A stretch of DNA of 17,183 nucleotides, taken from contig JAEDOC010000031.1 of NCBI GenBank assembly GCA_016302185.1, positions 1-17,183 of the forward strand, written 5' to 3'. The position numbers and the translations under genes are program-made. The notes beneath the pieces were generated by a model. That model saw only the letters and a list, made by a program, of their open reading frames with translations, ran no database searches and was not told where the DNA came from. Positions 1 to 6,870 of the stretch are shown here, in pieces. Position 1 is the first letter of the stretch. Every line of letters begins with the position of its first letter. Source of the DNA: Clostridium sp. GTDB lineage: Bacteria > Bacillota > Clostridia > Lachnospirales > Lachnospiraceae.

Positions 1-1084
1 GCAGCACAATGGCAGGAAGAGGCATCCCGTTGAAGGTATTGTTTTTTACCATAGTATATAACGCCATATCTTCGAAGGTCAGACGTTGTCCCACAGATAA
101 CGGTGTGTCAAAGGAATAATCTCCTATCACATCTCCGGAGAGGCAGGTGGGACCGCCAAGACGGTAGGTATACTTCTTTTCTCCCGGCATTCCGCTTCCA
201 GAAAGAGGCGGCCGATAGGGCATCTCCAGCACATCCGGCATATGGCAGGCTGCGGAGGTATCAAGAATGGCCAAGTGCATTCCGTTTTCCATGGTTTCCA
301 GCACTGTGGTGACCAGAAAACCGGCATTTAAGACCACCGCTTCTCCCGGCTCTAAATAAACGGTCACACCGTATTTCTCCTGCAGTCTCCGAATCAGTCG
401 AATCAGGCGTTCCCTGTCATAATCTGCCCGCGTGATGTGATGACCGCCGCCTAAATTCAGCCATTTTGCCCTGGAAAGCCAGTGGCCGAATCGTTGTTCC
501 ACCGCCTCCAGTGTGACCTCCAGCGCATCGGAATTCTGCTCACAGAGCGTATGAAAATGGAATCCACTCAGATACGGAAGTATCTCCGTCTCAAAATCAC
601 CGGCAGAAGAGAGCATCTCTTCGGTGGTTCCCATCCGGGAGCCGGGCGCACAAGGGTCATAGATTGCATGACCTTCCTGAGTGGAGCACTGGGGATTGAG
701 ACGAAGTCCCGCCTCTTTTCCCGCCTGTTTCACTTTTGCTCCAAATCGTTTCACCTGAGAAGGCGTATTAAACACCACATGATCCGCACAGGTCAGAATT
801 TCTTCAAATTCGTCCTCCCGGTATGCCGCGGAAAATACATGGGTTTCCCCGCCAAACTCTTCCTTTCCCAGCCGGGCCTCATAGAGGCCGCTGGCAGCGG
901 AACCCGCCAGATACTGCCGAAGCAGCGGATAGAGTGAAAACATGGAAAATGCTTTCTGCGCCAGCAGAATCCGGCAGCCGGACCGCTCGGAAACCTCTCT
1001 TAAAATTTCCAGATTTTTCTTCAGCAGCGCCTCGTCAATCAGATAATAGGGGGTGCGCAGCTTTGTCTCCTCTTTGATTTCCAT
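1..1084 (-). CDS. nspC: Carboxynorspermidine/carboxyspermidine decarboxylase, 3' end cut by window edge
   Basis: PLP-dependent fold III decarboxylase that removes CO2 from carboxyspermidine or carboxynorspermidine to give spermidine or norspermidine in the cytosol. I translated 361 codons by hand. It starts MEIKEETKLRTPYYLIDE and has the PLP-lysine motif AQKAF (K44), CSTQEGHAIYDPCAPGSRMG, GFHFHTLCEQ, the glycine-rich GGGHHIT, EPGEAVV, and GGPTCLSGDVIGDY, whose Cys (about residue 314) and Asp fit the active-site loop of this alanine-racemase-like family. The family is usually near 375-385 residues, so only a short C-terminal piece lies outside the window. The start is fixed by a ribosome site, TAAGGAG, that overlaps the stop codon of the upstream dehydrogenase (9-bp gap), which implies coupling. 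It is the last visible gene of the polyamine operon. The family is clear; spermidine rather than norspermidine as product is inferred from the putrescine-making genes alongside. Confidence 0.93.
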   Translation of the reverse strand, partial: MEIKEETKLRTPYYLIDEALLKKNLEILREVSERSGCRILLAQKAFSMFSLYPLLRQYLAGSAASGLYEARLGKEEFGGETHVFSAAYREDEFEEILTCADHVVFNTPSQVKRFGAKVKQAGKEAGLRLNPQCSTQEGHAIYDPCAPGSRMGTTEEMLSSAGDFETEILPYLSGFHFHTLCEQNSDALEVTLEAVEQRFGHWLSRAKWLNLGGGHHITRADYDRERLIRLIRRLQEKYGVTVYLEPGEAVVLNAGFLVTTVLETMENGMHLAILDTSAACHMPDVLEMPYRPPLSGSGMPGEKKYTYRLGGPTCLSGDVIGDYSFDTPLSVGQRLTFEDMALYTMVKNNTFNGMPLPAIVL

Positions 1085-1093
1085 TGAAACTCC

Positions 1094-2296
1094 TTACTCC
1101 ACCAGAACCGGGTCATAGGATTCCTTCCACGGCAGTCCCCATTTGTTCAACGCATCCATGAACGGATCCGGATCGAACTCCTCGATGTTATAGACGCCCG
1201 GTTTCTGCCAGGTTCCGTTCATCACCAGCATGGCGCCAATCATCGCCGGAACGCCGGTGGTATAGGAAATGGCCTGAGACTCTACCTCACGGTAGCATTC
1301 CTGGTGATCGCAGATATTATATAAGTAGTAATTTTTCTCTTTTCCATCCTTCTTGCCCCGGAAGATACAGCCGATATTGGTTTTTCCCACCGTACGCGGG
1401 CCTAAGGATGCCGGATCCGGCAGCACTGCTTTTAAAAACTGCAGCGGAACAATCTCTTTTCCCTCATACAGAATTGGTTTGATGGAGGTCATGCCCACAT
1501 TCTCCAGACACTTTAAATGAGTTAAATAGCTCTGCCCGAAGGTCATAAAGAAACGAATCCGTTTGATTCCCGGAATGTTTAAGGCAAGAGATTCAATCTC
1601 CTCATGATGCAGAAGGTACATATCCTTCTCTCCCACACCCTCAAAATTATAAACACGCTTGATCTCCATGGGCTCCGTCTCTACCCAGTGGCCGTCCTCC
1701 CAGTAGGAACCCTTAGCAGACACCTCACGGATATTGATCTCCGGATTAAAATTGGTAGCAAAGGGATAGCCGTGATCGCCGCCGTTGCAGTCTAAAATGT
1801 CAATATAGTTGATCTCATCAAATTCATGCTTTAACGCATAAGCAGAGAACACGCCTGTCACACCCGGATCAAAGCCGCTGCCCAGAAGCGCGGTGATCCC
1901 GGCCTCTTTAAACTTCTCCCGATACGCCCACTGCCACTTATACTCAAACTTGGCGGTGTCCTCCGGCTCATAATTCGCTGTGTCCACATAATGGGTTTTG
2001 GTTGCCAGGCAGGCATCCATAATCGTCAGATCCTGATACGGCAGTGCCAGATTCAGCACCACATCCGGATGAAAGCTTTCGATGAGAGCCACCAGCTCCT
2101 CCACCTTGTTCGCATCCACCTGTGCCGTCTGAATCTTTGTCTTCGTGGTCTTCTCCAGCTTCTCCTTCAATGCATCGCATTTGGATTTAGTCCGGCTGGC
2201 AATACAGATCTCCTCAAATACCTCGCTGTTCTGGCAGCATTTGTGGATGGCAACCGATGCCACACCGCCGCAGCCGATAATCAACGCTCTTCCCAT
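1094..2296 (-). CDS. Carboxy(nor)spermidine dehydrogenase, saccharopine dehydrogenase family
   Basis: NADPH-dependent enzyme that condenses aspartate beta-semialdehyde with putrescine (or diaminopropane) and reduces the imine to carboxyspermidine (or carboxynorspermidine). The 400-residue protein opens with a Rossmann nucleotide-binding motif, MGRALIIGCGGVASVAIHK (GCGGVAS at 8-14), and contains GSGFDPGVTGVFSAYA and ILDCNGGDHGYPFATNF, typical of the Lys1-like carboxynorspermidine dehydrogenase branch; length is normal. AGGAGG lies 7 nt before the ATG. It is followed 9 bp later by nspC, its usual partner, which is the main argument for this function over lysine metabolism. A 69-bp AT-rich gap separates it from speB, with a small GCAGC/GCTGC hairpin but no U-tract on the coding strand. 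Alternative: a carboxyaminopropylagmatine dehydrogenase acting on agmatine instead of putrescine; the sequence alone does not exclude this. Confidence 0.9.
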   Translation of the reverse strand: MGRALIIGCGGVASVAIHKCCQNSEVFEEICIASRTKSKCDALKEKLEKTTKTKIQTAQVDANKVEELVALIESFHPDVVLNLALPYQDLTIMDACLATKTHYVDTANYEPEDTAKFEYKWQWAYREKFKEAGITALLGSGFDPGVTGVFSAYALKHEFDEINYIDILDCNGGDHGYPFATNFNPEINIREVSAKGSYWEDGHWVETEPMEIKRVYNFEGVGEKDMYLLHHEEIESLALNIPGIKRIRFFMTFGQSYLTHLKCLENVGMTSIKPILYEGKEIVPLQFLKAVLPDPASLGPRTVGKTNIGCIFRGKKDGKEKNYYLYNICDHQECYREVESQAISYTTGVPAMIGAMLVMNGTWQKPGVYNIEEFDPDPFMDALNKWGLPWKESYDPVLVE

Positions 2297-2365
2297 GGTT
2301 TTTCCTCCTGAATTTTTTTTCTTATTTTTTTCAATTTGTTTTGCAGCAACGCTGCCTCTTCTATT

Positions 2366-3229
2366 CTATCTCTGCAAAGCCAGCAGCATCTCCCGCACAA
2401 TTTTACAAGCGACCGCAGTAGATGCACCGGACGGATCCAGCGTGGGCGCCAGCTCATTGACATCGCAGCCCACCACATTGGCTTCCCTGCAAACATACGT
2501 CACAGCCCGGCGCAGCGTATCAAAATCGATACCGCCCGGCTCCGGAGTACCGGTTCCCGGGAATACCGACGGATCCATAACATCCAAATCCACGGTCACA
2601 TAAACCGGGCGTCCCTTTATTAACTCCAATGCTTCTTTTAACTTGTCCTCTTCCACCACAAAGGGATGGGTCACCACATGCTTCCTGCCCCATCTCCATT
2701 CTTCCCGATCACCGGACCGGATCCCGAACTGAAAAATCCGGAAATCCTCTCCCAGTACCTCATGGCAGCGCCGAATCACACAGGCATGGGAGAGCTTCGC
2801 TCCCAGATAATCATCCCGCAGATCTGCATGAGCATCAAAATGCAGGATGCAGAGATCCGGATACTTTTTCGCCACAGCCCGAACGGCAGCCAGCGTCACC
2901 AGATGCTCCCCGCCCAAAAGGAACGGCAGCTTACCGTCCGACAGAATCTCTTCCGCACGTTCCTGCAGATCTTCCAGAGCCTGCTCCGCACTGCCAAAGC
3001 ACAGCTCCAGATCACCGCTGTCAAACACACAATAATCCGTCAGATCCCGATCCTGATACGGAGAATAGCTCTCCAGACCATAAGATTCGGAACGGATGGC
3101 CCGGGAACCGAAGCGGGTTCCGGGACGATAGGAGGTGGTGGAATCAAAGGGCGCTCCGTAAAGCACGATTCCCGCCTCCTCGTAAGGGCCTTCGCAGGCC
3201 AGAAAGGTCTCAATATTTGGTCTCAACAT
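2366..3229 (-). CDS. speB: Agmatinase, ureohydrolase family
   Basis: Mn-dependent ureohydrolase expected to split agmatine into putrescine and urea. The 287-residue protein has every metal-binding signature of the arginase/agmatinase fold in order: GGEH (106-109), DAHADLRDDY (from 132), SHAC (147-150), DLDVMDP (214-220) and GTGTPEPGG (225-233), so it should be active. Its ATG at 3229 lies inside the end of speE (20-bp overlap), with GAGGAG about 10 nt upstream, so its translation is probably coupled to that of speE. In the operon it converts the product of SpeA to putrescine, which feeds both spermidine routes. Homologues in some bacteria hydrolyse N1-aminopropylagmatine instead; with SpeA, SpeD and SpeE encoded together, that substrate is a real alternative. 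Confidence 0.93.
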   Translation of the reverse strand: MLRPNIETFLACEGPYEEAGIVLYGAPFDSTTSYRPGTRFGSRAIRSESYGLESYSPYQDRDLTDYCVFDSGDLELCFGSAEQALEDLQERAEEILSDGKLPFLLGGEHLVTLAAVRAVAKKYPDLCILHFDAHADLRDDYLGAKLSHACVIRRCHEVLGEDFRIFQFGIRSGDREEWRWGRKHVVTHPFVVEEDKLKEALELIKGRPVYVTVDLDVMDPSVFPGTGTPEPGGIDFDTLRRAVTYVCREANVVGCDVNELAPTLDPSGASTAVACKIVREMLLALQR

Positions 3230-3920
3230 CTTCCAGCATCTCCTCTACGTACGCGGGCAGGTAAAATGCCCCTTTATGAAGTGTGGTAGTATAATAGCGG
3301 CAGGTTAGTCCCCGCATATTCCACCGAATTTCATCCAGATTTTTTAGTGGATGGTATTTCTTGGAAGCAAATCCAAACAGCCAGTGCCCGGACGGATACG
3401 TTGGGATATGAGCCTGGTACACCCGGCTGATGGGGAAGGACTCCACAATCCGCTTGTGTGCCCGCTTGCAGGCCTCCGCATCCGCGTCATAAAACGGACT
3501 CTCATGCTGGTTGACCATAATCCCGTCCTCCTTCAGAGCCTTGAAACAGTTCCCGTAAAATTCCCGGGTAAACAGTCCCTCTCCCGGGCCAAAGGGATCC
3601 GTCGAGTCTACAATAATCAAATCGTATTCATTTTCCTTAAAACGGACGAATTTCAATCCATCCTCATAATGAATCGTCAATCTGGGATCGTCCAGACGGC
3701 AGGCCGTCTTCGGAAGATACTTCCGACAGACCTCCACCACCAGCGGATCAATCTCCACCATATCAATCTGCTCTATCTCCGGATACCGTGTCAGCTCCCG
3801 AATCACACCGCCGTCCCCGGCTCCGATGACCAGAACCTTCTTTACCGACGGATGCACCGCCATAGGCACATGGGTAATCATCTCATGATAAATAAACTCA
3901 TCCTTTTCCGTCAGCATCAT
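3210..3920 (-). CDS. speE: Spermidine synthase, N-terminal part lost (frame disrupted upstream)
   Basis: Aminopropyltransferase family: moves an aminopropyl group from decarboxylated SAM to putrescine. The open part is 236 residues, against about 280 normally. It carries YHEMITHVPM, the nucleotide-binding GAGDGG (33-38), VEID, EDGLKF, the catalytic-loop DSTDPFGPG (105-113) and NQHESPF, so the Rossmann catalytic domain is intact. Before its first ATG the same frame still reads FGRFLTLDGY, normal family sequence, back to an in-frame TAA at 3960-3962. The true start with a good ribosome site (AAGGAG, 8 nt before ATG at 3999) lies in another frame. About 70 bases that should encode the N-terminal beta region are missing. 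ATG 3920 has only a weak GGACGG ahead, so the gene is either a pseudogene, poorly translated, or a sequencing/assembly error. It lies between speA and speB and overlaps speB by 20 bp. Confidence 0.8.
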   Translation of the reverse strand: MMLTEKDEFIYHEMITHVPMAVHPSVKKVLVIGAGDGGVIRELTRYPEIEQIDMVEIDPLVVEVCRKYLPKTACRLDDPRLTIHYEDGLKFVRFKENEYDLIIVDSTDPFGPGEGLFTREFYGNCFKALKEDGIMVNQHESPFYDADAEACKRAHKRIVESFPISRVYQAHIPTYPSGHWLFGFASKKYHPLKNLDEIRWNMRGLTCRYYTTTLHKGAFYLPAYVEEMLEDVETKY

Positions 3921-3999
3921 ATAGCCGTCCAGTGTTAAAAAACGGCCGAATTGAAAGCTTTACATTGGGCGTATGATTTTCCGAAAACCAGAAATTCAT
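3898..3999 (-). pseudogene. speE: Detached 5' fragment of speE
   Basis: From the ATG at 3999, preceded by AAGGAG at 8 nt, the reading frame gives MNFWFSENHTPNVKLS, which matches the usual start of Firmicutes spermidine synthases. It then runs into unrelated residues and ends at TGA (3898-3900) after 33 codons. One base (3951) separates the last family-like codon (TCA, 3952-3954) from TTC GGC CGT (FGR), where the family sequence resumes in a different frame. This is the original start region of speE, cut off from the rest by a small deletion. Confidence 0.75.
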
Positions 4000-4050
4000 T
4001 TCTATCTCTCCTTCCCGCAGGCACTTCTGCCATGCTGTTCCAACCATATC

Positions 4051-5499
4051 CTATAAAAGCACATTCAGACGCTCAATCCGGGCATCCTCCGGCCCGGTCA
4101 TAGAACATCCCTTTTCCTTGGCATACTCAATATAATCAATAATCTCCCCGGTTATCTGCTCTCCCGGTGTCAGAATCGGGATTCCCGGCGGATAACACAT
4201 CACAAATTCACTGCAGATCCGGCCTGCCGTCTCCCGAATGGGCACAGATTCCTTTTCCGCATAGAAAGCCTCCTGCGGGGATTTCACCACCACCGGATCA
4301 ATATAATCAAAATGCATCAGACTGGATTTATCCCGACTGAACCGCCGTCTAATCTCCGCCAGGGCGCTGACCAGACGCTCCACCTCCCGCACCCGGTCGC
4401 CGATGGAAAGATAAGCCAGAATATTACCCAGATCGCCAAACTCCGTCTGGATATCATACTCATCCCGCAGAAGGTCGTACACCTCGATTCCCGCCAGTCC
4501 GATGTCCCTGGTATGGATGGAAAGCTTGGTCACATCAAAGTCGTAGATGCTGTCTCCGTTTACCAGCTCCCGGGAATAGGCGTAATACCCGCCGATCCGG
4601 TTAATCTCCATTCTGGCATACTCCGCCAGCTCCACCACCCGTCCGAAGGCCTCTTTTCCCCGCAGGGCAAGATTCCGTCTGGAGATATCCAGGCTGGATA
4701 AAAGGAGATAGGAACCGCTGGTGGTCTGGGTCAGGTTGATGATCTGACGCACATAGCCAGCCGACATCGCCGGACCGGTCAGCAAAAAAGAGCTCTGGGT
4801 TAAGCTGCCGCCGGATTTGTGCATGGAAACTGCCGCCATATCCGCTCCCGCTGCCATAGCAGAAACCGGCAGATTCTCTCCAAAGTAGAAATGGGTCCCG
4901 TGGGCCTCATCCGCCAGACACAGCATCCCGTTTTCGTGAGCCAGCTTCACAATCGCTCTCAGATCGGAGCAGATTCCGTAATAGGTGGGATTATTGACCA
5001 GAATCGCCTTTGCGTCCGGATTATCCTCAATCGCCTTTTTTACATCCTCCACCCGCATTCCCAACGGAATCCCCAGGCGGGAATCTCCGGCCGGATTCAC
5101 ATAGACCGGCACCGCTCCGCAGAGCACCATGGCCCCCATCACGCTGCGGTGGACATTCCGTGGAAGAATAATCTTCTCTCCGCGCTTTACCGCCGTGAGA
5201 ACCATACACTGGACCGCTGATGTGGTACCTCCTACCATCAGAAACGCATGAGCAGCGCCAAAGGCCTCTGCTGCCAGCGCTTCTGCGTCCGCAATCACCG
5301 ACACAGGATGACAGAGATTATCCAGCGGCTTCATGGAATTGACATCCATCTGCATACAGGCTTCCCCCAGTAATGCCGTCAGCTCCGGATTGCCTCTTCC
5401 TCTTTTATGTCCAGGTACATCAAAGGGCACCACCCTCATCTTCTGAAACCGTTCCAGCGCCTCGTAAATAGGCGCCCGTTCCTGAGAAAGCTCACTCAT
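4051..5499 (-). CDS. speA: Arginine decarboxylase, Orn/Lys/Arg decarboxylase class III (Bacillus SpeA type)
   Basis: PLP fold type I decarboxylase expected to turn arginine into agmatine, the first step of the operon's putrescine route. The 482-residue protein has FDVPGHKRGRGN near the N-terminus (26-37), MVGGTTSAVQ (88-97), LADEAHGTH with the PLP aspartate D197, and SMHKSGGSLTQSS with the Schiff-base lysine K228. The C-terminal domain includes YPPGIPILTPGE. Length fits the short Gram-positive SpeA/Cad/Ldc branch, which lacks the receiver-like wing domain of the inducible enterobacterial enzymes. AAAGGAG sits just ahead of the ATG, 66 bp after speD. Arginine rather than lysine or ornithine is inferred mainly from the agmatinase gene downstream, because motifs do not separate substrates in this family. 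Confidence 0.9.
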   Translation of the reverse strand: MSELSQERAPIYEALERFQKMRVVPFDVPGHKRGRGNPELTALLGEACMQMDVNSMKPLDNLCHPVSVIADAEALAAEAFGAAHAFLMVGGTTSAVQCMVLTAVKRGEKIILPRNVHRSVMGAMVLCGAVPVYVNPAGDSRLGIPLGMRVEDVKKAIEDNPDAKAILVNNPTYYGICSDLRAIVKLAHENGMLCLADEAHGTHFYFGENLPVSAMAAGADMAAVSMHKSGGSLTQSSFLLTGPAMSAGYVRQIINLTQTTSGSYLLLSSLDISRRNLALRGKEAFGRVVELAEYARMEINRIGGYYAYSRELVNGDSIYDFDVTKLSIHTRDIGLAGIEVYDLLRDEYDIQTEFGDLGNILAYLSIGDRVREVERLVSALAEIRRRFSRDKSSLMHFDYIDPVVVKSPQEAFYAEKESVPIRETAGRICSEFVMCYPPGIPILTPGEQITGEIIDYIEYAKEKGCSMTGPEDARIERLNVLL

Positions 5500-5565
5500 G
5501 TTTCTCTCCTTTATCTTTAACTTCCTTTTTCTTCATTTCTCTTTCAGGCAAAGGTCCTGACAACT

Positions 5566-6333
5566 TCAATAAATATTTCGTCCGCTGAAGATCTCTATCA
5601 TCTCCCGACGCAGACTGTCCATGATACTGAGTCTGGTCCGGGGCGGAAGCTCATAGACGTCTGTTTTAAACAGATAATTCTGCAGATCAATGTCCTTTAC
5701 CATCATCTTTGTATGGAACAGATTGGCCTCGTAAACATTAATATCCACCACGTCATACCGCCGCAGCGTCTCATCCGCGATATAATCCTGAATGGAGGTA
5801 ATCCTGTGATCCATAAACAATTTTTTTCCCTCCACATCTCTGGTGAAGCCTCGTACCCTGTAGTCCATGGTGATAATATCGGAATCAAAGGAACCAATCA
5901 GATAATCCAGCGTGGACAGAGGCGTGATCTCCCCGCAGGTTGCCACATCAATATCCACCCGGAAGGTGGCCAGACAGGTTTCCGGATGGTATTCCGGGTA
6001 GGTATGCACCGTTACATGGCTCTTATCGAGATGGGCCACTTTCGTTTCTCCCTGCACCGGAATCATGGAATTCTCCGCTATCAGGAGAGTCACCGAAGCT
6101 CCCTGAGGCTCATAATCCTGCTGTGAAATGTTTAGCACCCGGGCTCCAATCATATCTGTTAAATTGGTCAGAATCCGGGTCAGACGCTCGGAGTTGTACT
6201 GTTGATCAATATAGGCAATATAATCCCTCTGCTCTCTGGCCGTCTTTGCATAACAGACATCATAGATGTTAAAGCTCAAAGCTTTGGTCAGGTTGTTAAA
6301 CCCATATAATTTTAATTTCTGATTCTGTTCCAT
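5566..6333 (-). CDS. speD: S-adenosylmethionine decarboxylase proenzyme, E. coli class
   Basis: Makes decarboxylated SAM, the aminopropyl donor for SpeE. The proenzyme cleaves itself to create a pyruvoyl group. The 255-residue protein contains HLDKSHVTVHTYPE, with cleavage expected between K104 and S105, and DVATCGEITPLSTLDYL with the catalytic Cys133. Both match the E. coli-type SpeD (264 residues) rather than the short Bacillus/Thermotoga type. The frame stays open upstream to 6444, but ATG 6333 is chosen because it has GGGGGAGAGGAAA just ahead and because the added residues would read through the leader terminator. It is the first gene of the polyamine operon, preceded by a long structured leader, and so a natural control point. 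If SpeE is inactive, its product has no obvious use in this operon. Confidence 0.94.
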   Translation of the reverse strand: MEQNQKLKLYGFNNLTKALSFNIYDVCYAKTAREQRDYIAYIDQQYNSERLTRILTNLTDMIGARVLNISQQDYEPQGASVTLLIAENSMIPVQGETKVAHLDKSHVTVHTYPEYHPETCLATFRVDIDVATCGEITPLSTLDYLIGSFDSDIITMDYRVRGFTRDVEGKKLFMDHRITSIQDYIADETLRRYDVVDINVYEANLFHTKMMVKDIDLQNYLFKTDVYELPPRTRLSIMDSLRREMIEIFSGRNIY

Positions 6334-6414
6334 GGCGGTTTCCTCTCCCCCTGTGTTTTTGCTTTTCTTCCCTGACAAAGCGTTCTTCTGCAGAAAAAAC
6401 GTATTTGATACAAC

Positions 6415-6456
6415 AAAAAAACGCAGGCATGCGTAATCACACATTTCCTGCGTTTT
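6415..6456 (-). terminator. Intrinsic terminator or attenuator ahead of speD
   Basis: On the minus strand AAAACGCAGG (6447-6456) pairs with CCTGCGTTTT (6418-6427). Inside the loop, ATGTG pairs with CGCAT through one G-U pair, which lengthens the stem. Seven U residues (6415-6421) follow directly. This is a textbook intrinsic terminator. It lies 82 nt before the speD start and in the same orientation, and no good promoter is visible between it and speD. Expression of the operon may therefore depend on reading through it. Confidence 0.85.
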
Positions 6457-6501
6457 GATCTTCTTTTGATAGGATTGAATTCAGAACCGCCATCCACTCT
6501 G

Positions 6502-6565
6502 TCAGCAGACAGCCATTTATCTTCTCCGTTCAAACAAGCACTCCTGCTTCTTTGTCAGAATCCAT
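6502..6565 (-). other. Two possible mini-ORFs in the speD leader
   Basis: An 11-residue ORF (MDSDKEAGVLV, 6530-6565) has GGAAAG only 3 nt before its ATG, so initiation would be poor. Just after it, a 4-residue ORF (MAVC, 6502-6516) has GGAGAAG with good spacing. Its stop codon lies within a hairpin, CTGTC-TGCT-GACAG (6499-6512). Such short ORFs can arise by chance. They are listed because they lie between the structured domain and the terminator. Confidence 0.25.
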
Positions 6566-6601
6566 GTTCTTTCCAATATCAGATTGTTTAGATTCTATAT
6601 A

Positions 6602-6796
6602 GCAAATATTTTACTTTTACCACTCTTATTGACCGTTTCACAAGTTGTGTGCATTCCGCACCGGTTATAAAGTAACCAACTTATAAAATTTGAGCTTCTA
6701 ACTCAATCAATAATGCAGCTTTCGCTGCGATCGGCATTTGACCCGGCTGTCCGTATGGCCATCTACCCGCAGACACGGGTGGTCAAGAATATTTGC
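6602..6796 (-). ncRNA. Candidate structured leader RNA upstream of speD, class unknown
   Basis: On the minus strand GCAAATATT (6788-6796) pairs perfectly with AATATTTGC (6602-6610). The helix can continue after small internal loops through CTT/AAG (6785-6787 with 6614-6616) and ACCAC/GTGGT (6779-6783 with 6619-6623). Enclosed are hairpins ACCCG/CGGGT (6765-6780), GCAGC-GAAA-GCTGC (6715-6728, a GNRA loop), TTGAG/CTCAA (6690-6706), GGTTA/TAACC (6663-6677) and GTGC/GCAC (6649-6661). A promoter stands about 45 nt before this domain and a terminator about 145 nt after it. I do not recognise the family; it could be a riboswitch-like leader or an independent small RNA. Confidence 0.5.
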
Positions 6797-6841
6797 ATGG
6801 ATGACTCATTCATCAATCATCATTGGTTCCATGACGTTGTT

Positions 6842-6870
6842 ATCGTACCTGTTTTTGGTAAAAATGTCAA
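6842..6870 (-). promoter_or_regulatory. Sigma-A-type promoter for the speD leader
   Basis: Perfect -35 TTGACA (6865-6870), 17-bp spacer, -10 TACGAT (6842-6847), reading toward speD. The -35 overlaps the lgt stop codon. A 7+1+7 palindrome, CAAGAAAATTTCTTG (6868-6882), overlaps the -35 and could be an operator. Its RNA hairpin followed by a short U-run could instead be a weak terminator for lgt. Confidence 0.65.

Noticed and set aside
2629..3289. Overlapping plus-strand ORFs of about 210 codons opposite speB
   Set aside because: They are antisense to a protein with all agmatinase motifs; their Pro/His/Ser-rich composition is that of antisense shadows.
6334..6444. Longer speD start at 6444 (37 extra N-terminal residues)
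   Set aside because: The extra residues would be translated through the terminator stem, have no good ribosome site and match nothing in SpeD proteins. ATG 6333 has a strong ribosome site and gives the family length.
6312..6533. 73-codon ORF across the speD leader and speD start
   Set aside because: It begins with TTG, has an arginine- and cysteine-rich composition that looks random, reads through the terminator stem and overlaps the speD start out of frame.
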